From NCBI GenBank assembly GCA_964342485.1, contig CAYFFO010000005.1, forward strand, positions 1-64,000: DNA of 64,000 bases, given 5' to 3'. Position numbers and translations under genes: made by a program. Each line of letters begins with the position of its first letter. Positions within the stretch are counted from its first letter, which is position 1. Shown here piece by piece: positions 46,516 to 53,940 of the stretch. Under the pieces are notes generated by a model. The model saw only the letters and a program-made list of their open reading frames with translations, was not told where the DNA came from and did no database searches. The stretch is from CAYFFO01 sp964342485. Lineage in GTDB: Bacteria > Chloroflexota > Dehalococcoidia > Lucifugimonadales > CAJWER01.

Positions 46516-47574
46516 TTAGATAACGTGTATTCGTATATCATTATCGTCTTGAGGCGGCGACAGTATCTCACCAATAATGGAGGCGGTTGATATTCTTTTT
46601 GAAGTTAGTTCTTCAATTAAGATGTCTGACTTTCTTGGGTCTACGCACATAAGTAATCCACCAGAAGTTTGTGCATCATTTAGGAGAAGTTTTATTTCTT
46701 TAGATATCAGATTTGTCCATACTACTTGATTTTTCGTAGACTTAAAATTATTTACAGTTCCACCAGGAACAAGACCTTTTTGTGTCATATCAAAAACCCC
46801 TGGTAATAACGGAATATTTTTTGACGATAGTTGAGCAGATACATTACTTGTCTTTAATAGATTTAGAAGGTGACCGATCAGGCCAAATCCAGTAATATCT
46901 ATACATGCATTGACTCCAATTTTTACCATAGCTTTGGCAGCTTTATCGTTCAGGGTTTTCATATGATTAACGGCTATATTGAATTCTTTTTCAGTAGATT
47001 TACCTTGTTGTGCTGCTGTTGTGGCAATGCCTGTACCAATTGGTTTGGTAAGTATGATTTTATCTCCTGCTTTGGCTCCTAAATTGGTTATTTGCTTTCC
47101 TGGCTTGATTATTCCAGTAACTGCCATTCCAAATTTCGGTTCTTTATCTTTTATTGTGTGACCACCTACCACAAGGAGATTTGCTTCAGTAGCTTTAGAA
47201 GCAGCACCTTTCAATATTTCAGTTAGGATTGTATTGGGTAAATCATCCGGGAAACCTACGATATTTACTCCAATAAGAGGGGTTGCGCCCATGGAGTAAA
47301 TGTCTGAAACAGCATTTGCTACAGCTATTTCCCCAAACGTGAATGGATCGTCAACTATTGGAGGGAAAAAATCTACAGTCTGTACTAAAGCAATTTCTTC
47401 CGTCAACTTGTACACAGCAGCATCATCCTTGTTGGAAATACCTACCAACAAGTTGGGATGATTAATCTCAGGTAACTGGCTCAGAACCTGAGCCAGGTCA
47501 TCTTGACTAATTTTAGATGCTCAACCAGAACAATTAGCTAATGAGGTAAGTTTTATATCTTTAATTTGGTCCAA
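46516..47574 (-). CDS. selD: selenide, water dikinase containing selenocysteine
   Basis: A 352-residue SelD with an in-frame TGA at 47521-47523 read as selenocysteine (residue 18). The frame upstream of the TGA encodes LTSLANCSG and the frame after it ASKISQDDLAQVL, matching the SelD active-site Cys/Sec followed by Lys21. DDAAV, GGHTIKD and GFGLIGH motifs follow. The TTG start at 47574 has no strong ribosome site and is the only start between the upstream stop and the Sec codon. SelD makes selenophosphate from selenide and ATP, the donor for Sec-tRNA and selenouridine. A conventional call would begin at 47451 and lose the catalytic residue. Confidence 0.9.
47476..47496 (-). promoter_or_regulatory. 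bacterial SECIS-like hairpin in selD
   Basis: A perfect 9-bp stem (ctggctcag / ctgagccag as read on the minus strand) closes a GTT loop about 33 bases after the TGA. Bacterial SECIS elements place an apical loop with a conserved G 16-37 bases after UGA. The AGGUU-like apex resembles the fdhF element. It would bind SelB and direct Sec insertion. Confidence 0.75.
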
Positions 47575-47656
47575 GGTTAGTACTCATTTTTGATTGTCGT
47601 TGAGTATATCAGATAGTATTGGCTACTTGATCATATAGAATTAGTATTATTATAAA

Positions 47657-48313
47657 ATGAAAATTTTGAGATACACTTTAACATTTATTGTTTTATTTGC
47701 GCATATTGGGTTGATAAGTTGTGGGAATCGGGAAGATTCGCCAGAACTAATGGCCCGTATAGAATACAAAAAAGGAGTCACCTATCAATTTCATGGCAAT
47801 TTGAAAAAAGCTGGTGAAGCTTTTAATAAAGCCATCTTTTATTCACCTAAACAGGCAGATGCTTATTTAGGACGAGGACATGTGTACCTGCAATATGGGA
47901 ATTTGAGTAACGCACTAAGTGATTTTAACAAAGCTATAGAACTAGATGGCAATTTAGCAGATGCACATAATTATAGAGGTGTAGTTAACCTCGGCCTGAG
48001 AGATCCAGATCAGGCGATGCTCGATTTTTCGAGGGCACTTCAATTAAATCCAAATCTTGGGAGTGCGTATTTAAATAGGTCCAAAATAAATGAACAAAGA
48101 CAGGATTTTATTGCATCCATAAAAGATATAACAGCAGCTATTAATTTGACTACACAGGATTTAGATTTGTATTTTCAACGAGCTCGATTACATATTTCCA
48201 ATCAAGATATTGATAAAGCAATAGACGATTTGGAAAAGATTATATCTGTATCAAATGATGACCAGGCGATTTCTAGGGCGACGCGATTGATTTCAGAGAT
48301 TAATGAATGGTGA
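47657..48313 (+). CDS. TPR-repeat lipoprotein
   Basis: A 218-residue lipoprotein with a leader ending at LISC (Cys22). Four or five TPR units follow: GVTYQFHGNLKKAGEAFNKAIFYSP, ADAYLGRGHVYLQYGNLSNALSDFNKAIEL, ADAHNYRGVVNLGLRDPDQAMLDFSRALQL, GSAYLNRSKINEQRQDFIASIKDITAAI. It likely works in protein-protein contacts on the outer face of the membrane. It is divergent from selD across an 82-base spacer. Confidence 0.85.
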   Translation: MKILRYTLTFIVLFAHIGLISCGNREDSPELMARIEYKKGVTYQFHGNLKKAGEAFNKAIFYSPKQADAYLGRGHVYLQYGNLSNALSDFNKAIELDGNLADAHNYRGVVNLGLRDPDQAMLDFSRALQLNPNLGSAYLNRSKINEQRQDFIASIKDITAAINLTTQDLDLYFQRARLHISNQDIDKAIDDLEKIISVSNDDQAISRATRLISEINEW

Positions 48314-48391
48314 TTAGAATCAACAAGACTCCCGGTCAGTCCACTACGATTTGCAATGAGTCTAAAAAAATCAACAAAAAATATATTTCAA

Positions 48392-48420
48392 TTGACACTT
48401 TTGATATTTGCAACAATATT
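48392..48420 (+). promoter_or_regulatory. candidate sigma-70-type promoter upstream of the MFS gene
   Basis: A TTGACA hexamer at 48392-48397 is followed after 17 bases by AATATT at 48415-48420. This is about 95 bases upstream of the MFS start. The -10 is imperfect (four of six positions). Confidence 0.35.
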
Positions 48421-48514
48421 CTGGCTGAAGTAATTTGACATCATAGATTGGCGGCGTGCTCAAAGAAATGTAACGATTACCCGTTATTTTCAGGTTACAT
48501 GGAGGAAACAATTC

Positions 48515-49750
48515 TTGAATCCGTATTCGACATCTAATATTAGGGATAAAAAGAAGGATATTTTCTGGATGGTATTAATGGCCATGATGTTTTTTATTCT
48601 TCTTTTGCCAATATCTAGTTACACAGCAGCTGTACCGATTTTGATACATGAATGGGATTTAAATAATGTCCAAACTGGTGCAATTTTTTCAGCATATTTA
48701 ATCGGTTACGTAATTTCAGCTATTTTAATAATACCCCTGACTGATCGGATATCTTCCGGACTCGTATTGATTTTGTCCGCAATGCTATTTACTCTTTCAC
48801 ATTTGGTATTTGCTTTGTGGGTGGACAATATACATACAGCATTTGTTGTAAGGATGATTGGTGGTGTCGGTCTAGTGGGAGTTTACATGCCGGGTGTACG
48901 TCTTATCGTAGATCGTTTCCCAGGAAAAATGAGGGGTATATCTGTAGGGATATTTGTAACCGCACAATATTTTGCTAATAGTTGCTCGTTATTAATAAGT
49001 TCCTCATTGATTGGAACTTATGCTTGGAGGGATGCATATTTAATAATAGCTTTCATATCATCTATAGGAGTTTTATTAGCCTTGATTTTATTTAGTAAGA
49101 CTATAAATAGAAGTTCTACTGAAGAGTCGGGTAAGTTCGACGTTAAAGTTTTACGAAATCCAAGTGTCAGGTATTTAATTTTAGGATATTCATTACATGC
49201 ACTAAATCTTTTTTCTGTTCGAGTTTGGCTACCAATTTTCTTAGTGTCAGTGTTAATCAGTCAGGGTATAAGTGAACATGATGCAACAATTGAAGGATCT
49301 ACATTGGGAGGGATAGCTTTACTCGCAGGTTCAATAGGTCCACTTATTGGAGGGACTATGTCGGATCGGTTTGGAAGAGCAGTCTCAGCTTCATATATTT
49401 TAACTTTAAGCGCTTTATGTGCTTTCATATTGGGATGGTTGGTTAATTCACCGATTTATATAATTTTAATAGTTGGGTCGATTTATAGTTGGTCGGTTTC
49501 TGCCGATTCGGCAATTTATTCTACAGGTATTACTGAAGTATCACCTGGAAACAAAATTGGATCATCGATGGCTCTACAGGCTACTTTTGGGTTAATTGGA
49601 GGTGTTATAGGACCAATTATTGTTGGTGGGATATTGGATTTTGCACCTACAAACACTTATTGGTTGTCAGGTTTTTCTTCATTAGGATTTGTTGCAATTA
49701 TTGGAATTCTTGCTATGCAGAGGATGAGATATTTGAATCAACATGACTGA
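48515..49750 (+). CDS. MFS transporter
   Basis: A 411-residue major facilitator with about 12 membrane segments in two halves. The A-motif-like loop is GGTMSDRFGRA after helix 8, and a looser RMIGGVGLVGVYMPGVRLIVDRFP stands in the first half. It starts with TTG 9 bases after a GGAGG. The substrate cannot be told. The Sec-containing OsmC-like gene follows 36 bases downstream on the same strand. Confidence 0.9.
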   Translation: MNPYSTSNIRDKKKDIFWMVLMAMMFFILLLPISSYTAAVPILIHEWDLNNVQTGAIFSAYLIGYVISAILIIPLTDRISSGLVLILSAMLFTLSHLVFALWVDNIHTAFVVRMIGGVGLVGVYMPGVRLIVDRFPGKMRGISVGIFVTAQYFANSCSLLISSSLIGTYAWRDAYLIIAFISSIGVLLALILFSKTINRSSTEESGKFDVKVLRNPSVRYLILGYSLHALNLFSVRVWLPIFLVSVLISQGISEHDATIEGSTLGGIALLAGSIGPLIGGTMSDRFGRAVSASYILTLSALCAFILGWLVNSPIYIILIVGSIYSWSVSADSAIYSTGITEVSPGNKIGSSMALQATFGLIGGVIGPIIVGGILDFAPTNTYWLSGFSSLGFVAIIGILAMQRMRYLNQHD

Positions 49751-49771
49751 TGAGGTAGTTTTAAATATAGT

Positions 49772-49782
49772 AAGGAGGTGAT
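49772..49782 (+). promoter_or_regulatory. near-perfect Shine-Dalgarno of the OsmC-like selenoprotein
   Basis: AAGGAGGTGAT, an 11-base match to the 16S rRNA 3' end, lies 4 bases before the GTG at 49787. It fixes that start, well upstream of the in-frame TGA, and argues that the whole frame is translated. Confidence 0.8.
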
Positions 49783-49786
49783 AGTT

Positions 49787-50218
49787 GTGACTAGCGTTAA
49801 GGTAAAGAGTCTGGGTAAACTCCAACAACTTGTTTTAAGTGGAGACCATTTTTTTATAGCAGATAGTGATCATGAAGGAGATGGGCAATTTGCTCCTAAT
49901 CCGTATGAGATGCTATTGGCTTCTATAGCCACCTGAACAGCTATGACTATTCTCCTGTATTCTCGGAGGAAACAATGGAGTTTGAAAAGCATAGAGGTTG
50001 AATCGAACCATCATAGGATAGTTAGAAATGGTAAGGGTAGTAATATTAGTGATGGGTCAAATCATACTGAGGAAATCAGAAACAAAATTACTATTGTTGG
50101 GGATTTATCAAGTGAACAAGAAGATAGGTTATTAAAGGTAGCAGATAAGTGTCCTGTTCACAGGACCATTCAATCTACCCCAATGATATCTAATCATATT
50201 GAAACAATAACTAATTAG
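49787..50218 (+). CDS. OsmC-like peroxiredoxin family selenoprotein
   Basis: A 143-residue OsmC-type protein whose frame is continuous except for TGA at 49934-49936 (codon 50). Upstream, NPYEMLLASIAT, and downstream, TAMTILLYSRRKQW, flank the site exactly where OsmC proteins have the peroxidatic Cys, so I read the TGA as selenocysteine. The second conserved Cys is at 122 (KCPVHRT). OsmC proteins reduce organic hydroperoxides. The same fold's Sec forms are a known prokaryotic selenoprotein family. Start GTG is set by a near-perfect ribosome site. A simple call would begin after the TGA at 49943. Confidence 0.85.
49950..49970 (+). promoter_or_regulatory. candidate SECIS hairpin in the OsmC-like gene
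   Basis: Bases 49950-49955 pair with 49965-49970 (six pairs, one G-U) around a 9-base loop with G at its second position, about 14-20 bases after the TGA. It is weaker than the selD hairpin but lies where bacterial SECIS elements do. Confidence 0.5.
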
Positions 50219-50228
50219 GAGTGAGAAA

Positions 50229-51011
50229 ATGAGACAAAATGTACCGATATTAGTTTATCATCATGTTTATAAAGATTCATTTTTAGAGTCCATAAATACA
50301 AAGCATGATAGTGCTACGGGTATGATAAAAGAATCTGAATTTAGGCTACATTTGAATTATATTATGGAAAATAACTGGTCAGTAATTTCTACTAATCAAC
50401 TTTCAGATTGGATTGAAGGTGAAGTTGAAATTCCAGAAAAATCTGTGGTGTTACACTTTGACAATGGTTGGCTCGATACTTTCACTATAGCAATGCCAAT
50501 TGTTAGAGAATTGGGAATCACTGCAACTTGTTATGTAATAAGTGATGCAACAGAAGCCGCTTCAAAAGGACTTGACGCCAATATTCGTACTTCTACAGAA
50601 GGATCTGTAAAAAAAAGATGTATCGATTGGAAACAGACTAATCTGTTATTGGAAATGGGGTGGGAAATAGGAGCTCATACAGCTACACATCCTAAATTAG
50701 TGGATCTGTTAAATGAGCATGGAGAAGAGGGAGTGATGTTAGAGATAGAAAAATCTAATAAATCTTATTTGGATAACCTGGGATTTATACCTAGACATTT
50801 TGCTTATCCTAGTGGTTCGAATAACATCCATACTGACAGACTACTAGGCGATGTTTATCAAACACTTAGACTTTGGGAGTTTAATAATCCGCCAACCTGG
50901 TCATTCACTAACGGTAAGACATCATCACATGGATTAAAAAGCCAGAATCTAGATAGCACGGTTTCTTTTTCTGATTTTGTTAGGATTTTTCACGAATCGG
51001 AAGTTTCATAG
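50229..51011 (+). CDS. polysaccharide deacetylase family protein
   Basis: A 260-residue NodB-fold protein. VPILVYHHVY starts the barrel, VVLHFDNGWLDTF is the FDDG-like motif (here D-N), and IGAHTATHPKL provides the HxxxH metal pair. FAYPSGS near 195 is the later conserved strand. There is no signal peptide. Members deacetylate sugars or hydrolyse related C-N bonds. It starts 10 bases after the OsmC-like stop, so the two form an operon. Confidence 0.8.
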   Translation: MRQNVPILVYHHVYKDSFLESINTKHDSATGMIKESEFRLHLNYIMENNWSVISTNQLSDWIEGEVEIPEKSVVLHFDNGWLDTFTIAMPIVRELGITATCYVISDATEAASKGLDANIRTSTEGSVKKRCIDWKQTNLLLEMGWEIGAHTATHPKLVDLLNEHGEEGVMLEIEKSNKSYLDNLGFIPRHFAYPSGSNNIHTDRLLGDVYQTLRLWEFNNPPTWSFTNGKTSSHGLKSQNLDSTVSFSDFVRIFHESEVS

Positions 51012-51038
51012 TCTTAAAATATTTAGCACAGAAATTAA

Positions 51039-51529
51039 CTATAGGTCTTTATAATCGATCCATGCGCGGAGTATGTCATAGTCGTGTTTAAATGGGAGTT
51101 TAGGTAAATCGATAAACCTAAACAAGTTTACTTCAATAGCGTCGAACCCTGCCTTAAGTGTTCCACCAGTAATATTTAAAGAGTAGGCAATTAGTATTAC
51201 AGGATCATTTTTTTCAGAGTAAACACCAAGTAATTTATCAACTTGTGCATTTAAACCTGTCTCTTCTCTAAATTCTCGTATAGTGGCATCTTTAATATTT
51301 TCACCTCTGTCTACAAAGCCTGCTGGGAGGACCATTTCCCTTGATAAGGTGGATTGGATCTTTTTACAAGAACGATTTCGTTTTGCATCGAAGCTACTGA
51401 TAGAACAGCGATCTTTGGGTCAATAAATTTGATAGAATCACATTGTTGGCAATAGGGTCTGTGAATACCTTCTTTGTATTTGGTAGACAAAACAAAACCG
51501 CATTGATCACAAAATCGCAGATTTTTCAC
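51039..51529 (-). pseudogene. NUDIX hydrolase with N-terminal zinc ribbon, frameshifted
   Basis: Two overlapping frames form one NudC-like protein of about 163 residues. The first part (51529 down to about 51332) has a four-cysteine ribbon (FCDQCG, YCQQC) and ends YQGKW. The second (51335 down to 51039) continues LPAGFVDRGENIKDATIREF, the Nudix box with REETGL. The sequence reads TGGTCC where TGGGTCC would join them, so one G seems lost near 51331-51332. This is either a real mutation or a sequencing or assembly error; the rest is well preserved, which favours error or very recent decay. Confidence 0.75.
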
Positions 51530-51693
51530 AGTTCATAAAGCATATATCTTTATATAATTAACTGGAAGTACCTTTTTTGATAACTAATACCTTGGTACCG
51601 CAATATGAAATGAGTTTGATCGTTTAGGATATTGACCGTTTTAAGCTCGGTAATTATAATCCTGACTTCGGTATATATATTTTAGGAGAAATC

Positions 51694-52458
51694 GTGACAA
51701 AATTAAGAGCGAATAAAGTTAAGAGAAAATTGGAGAATGGAGAAGTAGCCCTTTGTTTACAAGGAGAACTTACTCCTGATCTAGTTGAGTTTTTTGGCCC
51801 AATTGGATTTGACGGGATTTGGATTGAGGCTGAACATGGTCCTATAGATTTTGCAGACATACGGGATTTCACAAGAGCGGCCGATTTATGGGGTTTGACT
51901 TCTATAGCTCGTGTAAATCTTAATTTGCCTGGAGTGATTTACAGGACACTTGATCAAGGAGCGCAGGGCATTGTTGTTCCTCATGTAAATACTGCGGATG
52001 AAGCTCGTGCTGTAGTGAATGCTTCTAAGTTCGCACCCATAGGTTCGAGAGGCTCCTATACTAGTAGACAGGGGATCGGGGTTGAAGATTATTTTCAGAA
52101 TGCGAACGACGAAGTTCTTACAATGATTTTAATTGAAGATATTATAGCTATTGAGAATCTTGATGAAATTTTAAAGATCGATAATATAGACGTTTTTTTT
52201 GTAGCCCCTGGAGATTTAGCTCAAAGTATGGGGTATTTTGGTGATATGGCACATCCTGAAGTACAAAACATGGTCGATTTGACGATTGGAAGGATTGTTT
52301 CTTCAGGAAGAGTAGCAGGAGCCCTTGTGACGGATAATTCAGTGGAAAGTTATATTAAAAAAGGTGCCCGTTTTGTAAGCACTACATATACTGGTTGGTT
52401 ACAACAAAGTGCCAAATCATATTTGAATAGAGCCTACTCTGCAATAGATAAACTTTAG
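51694..52458 (+). CDS. HpcH/HpaI aldolase family protein
   Basis: A 254-residue class II aldolase closer to HpaI than the copy at 23538. FDGIWIEAEHGPIDF is the substrate strand, QGIVVPHVNTADEARAVVNASKFAP GSRG follows, IEDIIAIENLDEIL holds the metal-binding Glu and FFVAPGDLAQSMGY the Asp. It starts with GTG and AGGAG. It would cleave 4-hydroxy-2-oxo acids to pyruvate and an aldehyde. It stands alone between the NUDIX gene and the CCA enzyme. Confidence 0.85.
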   Translation: MTKLRANKVKRKLENGEVALCLQGELTPDLVEFFGPIGFDGIWIEAEHGPIDFADIRDFTRAADLWGLTSIARVNLNLPGVIYRTLDQGAQGIVVPHVNTADEARAVVNASKFAPIGSRGSYTSRQGIGVEDYFQNANDEVLTMILIEDIIAIENLDEILKIDNIDVFFVAPGDLAQSMGYFGDMAHPEVQNMVDLTIGRIVSSGRVAGALVTDNSVESYIKKGARFVSTTYTGWLQQSAKSYLNRAYSAIDKL

Positions 52459-52568
52459 TTATCCATAGTAAATAACACGTCCATATGATATCGCGCTTTA
52501 AGTGGTATCAATCTAGTCATGTAGAATATGGGAATTGATTTTAATAAATATAGGACGTGTAACAACGA

Positions 52569-53792
52569 TTGGATATATTAGAAAAAACACTAAATCGAAT
52601 TCAACTTGATTTGGCAAGAAGAATCTCTGTTAGTAGTCATAATCTAAATATAAAAACGTATCTTGTGGGAGGATCTGCAAGAGATGTATTACTCGGACAT
52701 GTTCCAGTAGATCTGGACTTCACAGTAGTAAGTGACGACCCAAATATTTTGAAAGTACTCTCCTCGGATATTGGTGGAGTAATACTATCTTCATCTCAAT
52801 TCCATACTGTAAAAATGGACGTCGCGGGCATCGTGATTGATGTTTCAATGGCGCGTAAAGAAACTTATAAAGATCCCGGATGCCTTCCTACTATTAGTCT
52901 AGGTGTTCCTATAGAAGAAGATCTTTTTCGTAGAGATTTTTCTATTAATGCTATTGCCTTGTCGATTAATAATCATGAATGGGGAAAGATTATTGATCCA
53001 GGTGGAGGTAATTCTGATATTGGTATACGAAGCTTAAAAATTCTACATGAAGCGAGTTTTATAGATGATCCTACACGGATATTGAGAGCTGTTAGATATC
53101 TGGTCAGATTAAATTGCTCTCTTGAGTACAGAACAGATATATTATTCCAGGAAGGTTTAAAGTATTTACAATTAGTTAGTCCACATAGAACAAGGCGTGA
53201 ATTTGACAGAAATTTGGCTGAGATCAATATCAGCCAAATTTTAAAAGAATCCCATGATAGGGGAGTCTTATCATCAGTTCATCCTTCATTGAATCTAAAT
53301 AAACAGCTATACAGTGTTTTAAATTCACCCGATTACTTGTTGAGGCCTTCAAATGATGCTATTTATGCTGCTTTAACTTTTGACTCAACTGAATTATTAA
53401 GAAATGATTTGGGTAATCGATTGGATTTAAATTCCAAATTAAAGACCATTTTGAATCAAGTTGGTGAAATCAAATCTTTATTTCATATTTTTAGTGATAC
53501 TGCAATTAAACCAGTTGAGATTTGGTCACGACTTAAAAATTTTGACATTTCTGCAATAAGGGGATGTAGTCTATCACTGTCAAATACTGTAGTAAAAAAA
53601 GCTTTAGATTTGTATATTCAGGATTTACGAGATATTAAACCAATGTTAAATGGGAAAGATTTGATAGATATGGGAATCAACCCTGGGCCAGATGTTGGTG
53701 ATACGTTAAATTCACTTACAGAAGCTAGGCTAGAAGGAAAGATTTCATCTTTAAAAGATGAAAAAGAATATATTTTGTCCTTGGACAATTAA
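52569..53792 (+). CDS. CCA tRNA nucleotidyltransferase / poly(A) polymerase family
   Basis: A 407-residue class II nucleotidyltransferase. KTYLVGGSARDVLLG is the nucleotide motif, VDLDFTVVS holds the DxD metal pair, and RRDFSINAIALSI, IIDPGGG and DDPTRILRAVRYLVRL complete the head. The C-terminal helical body is weaker. The start is TTG. It adds or repairs tRNA 3' CCA. tRNA-Phe here lacks an encoded CCA, whereas tRNA-fMet and tRNA-Gly encode it, so the enzyme is needed. Poly(A) polymerase I is the close alternative. Confidence 0.9.
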   Translation: MDILEKTLNRIQLDLARRISVSSHNLNIKTYLVGGSARDVLLGHVPVDLDFTVVSDDPNILKVLSSDIGGVILSSSQFHTVKMDVAGIVIDVSMARKETYKDPGCLPTISLGVPIEEDLFRRDFSINAIALSINNHEWGKIIDPGGGNSDIGIRSLKILHEASFIDDPTRILRAVRYLVRLNCSLEYRTDILFQEGLKYLQLVSPHRTRREFDRNLAEINISQILKESHDRGVLSSVHPSLNLNKQLYSVLNSPDYLLRPSNDAIYAALTFDSTELLRNDLGNRLDLNSKLKTILNQVGEIKSLFHIFSDTAIKPVEIWSRLKNFDISAIRGCSLSLSNTVVKKALDLYIQDLRDIKPMLNGKDLIDMGINPGPDVGDTLNSLTEARLEGKISSLKDEKEYILSLDN

Positions 53793-53940
53793 AGGTATTA
53801 TAGATTTTCAAAAATGTAGGCACTACAAAAACAATTACAACAGGTTAACTAGTTAGGGCCCAAGCTAAGTGTCACGTAGACTATTTATTAATGTAATGTG
53901 TGATAGATAATAACAGGTATCAGCTAAAACGAGGTAAACA

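Noticed and set aside
46516..47451. SelD beginning at 47451
   Set aside because: It lacks the catalytic Cys/Sec and Lys region that the upstream frame supplies through the in-frame TGA.
49943..50218. Short gene starting after the TGA in the OsmC region
   Set aside because: No ribosome site there, and the true family N-terminus lies upstream with an excellent one.
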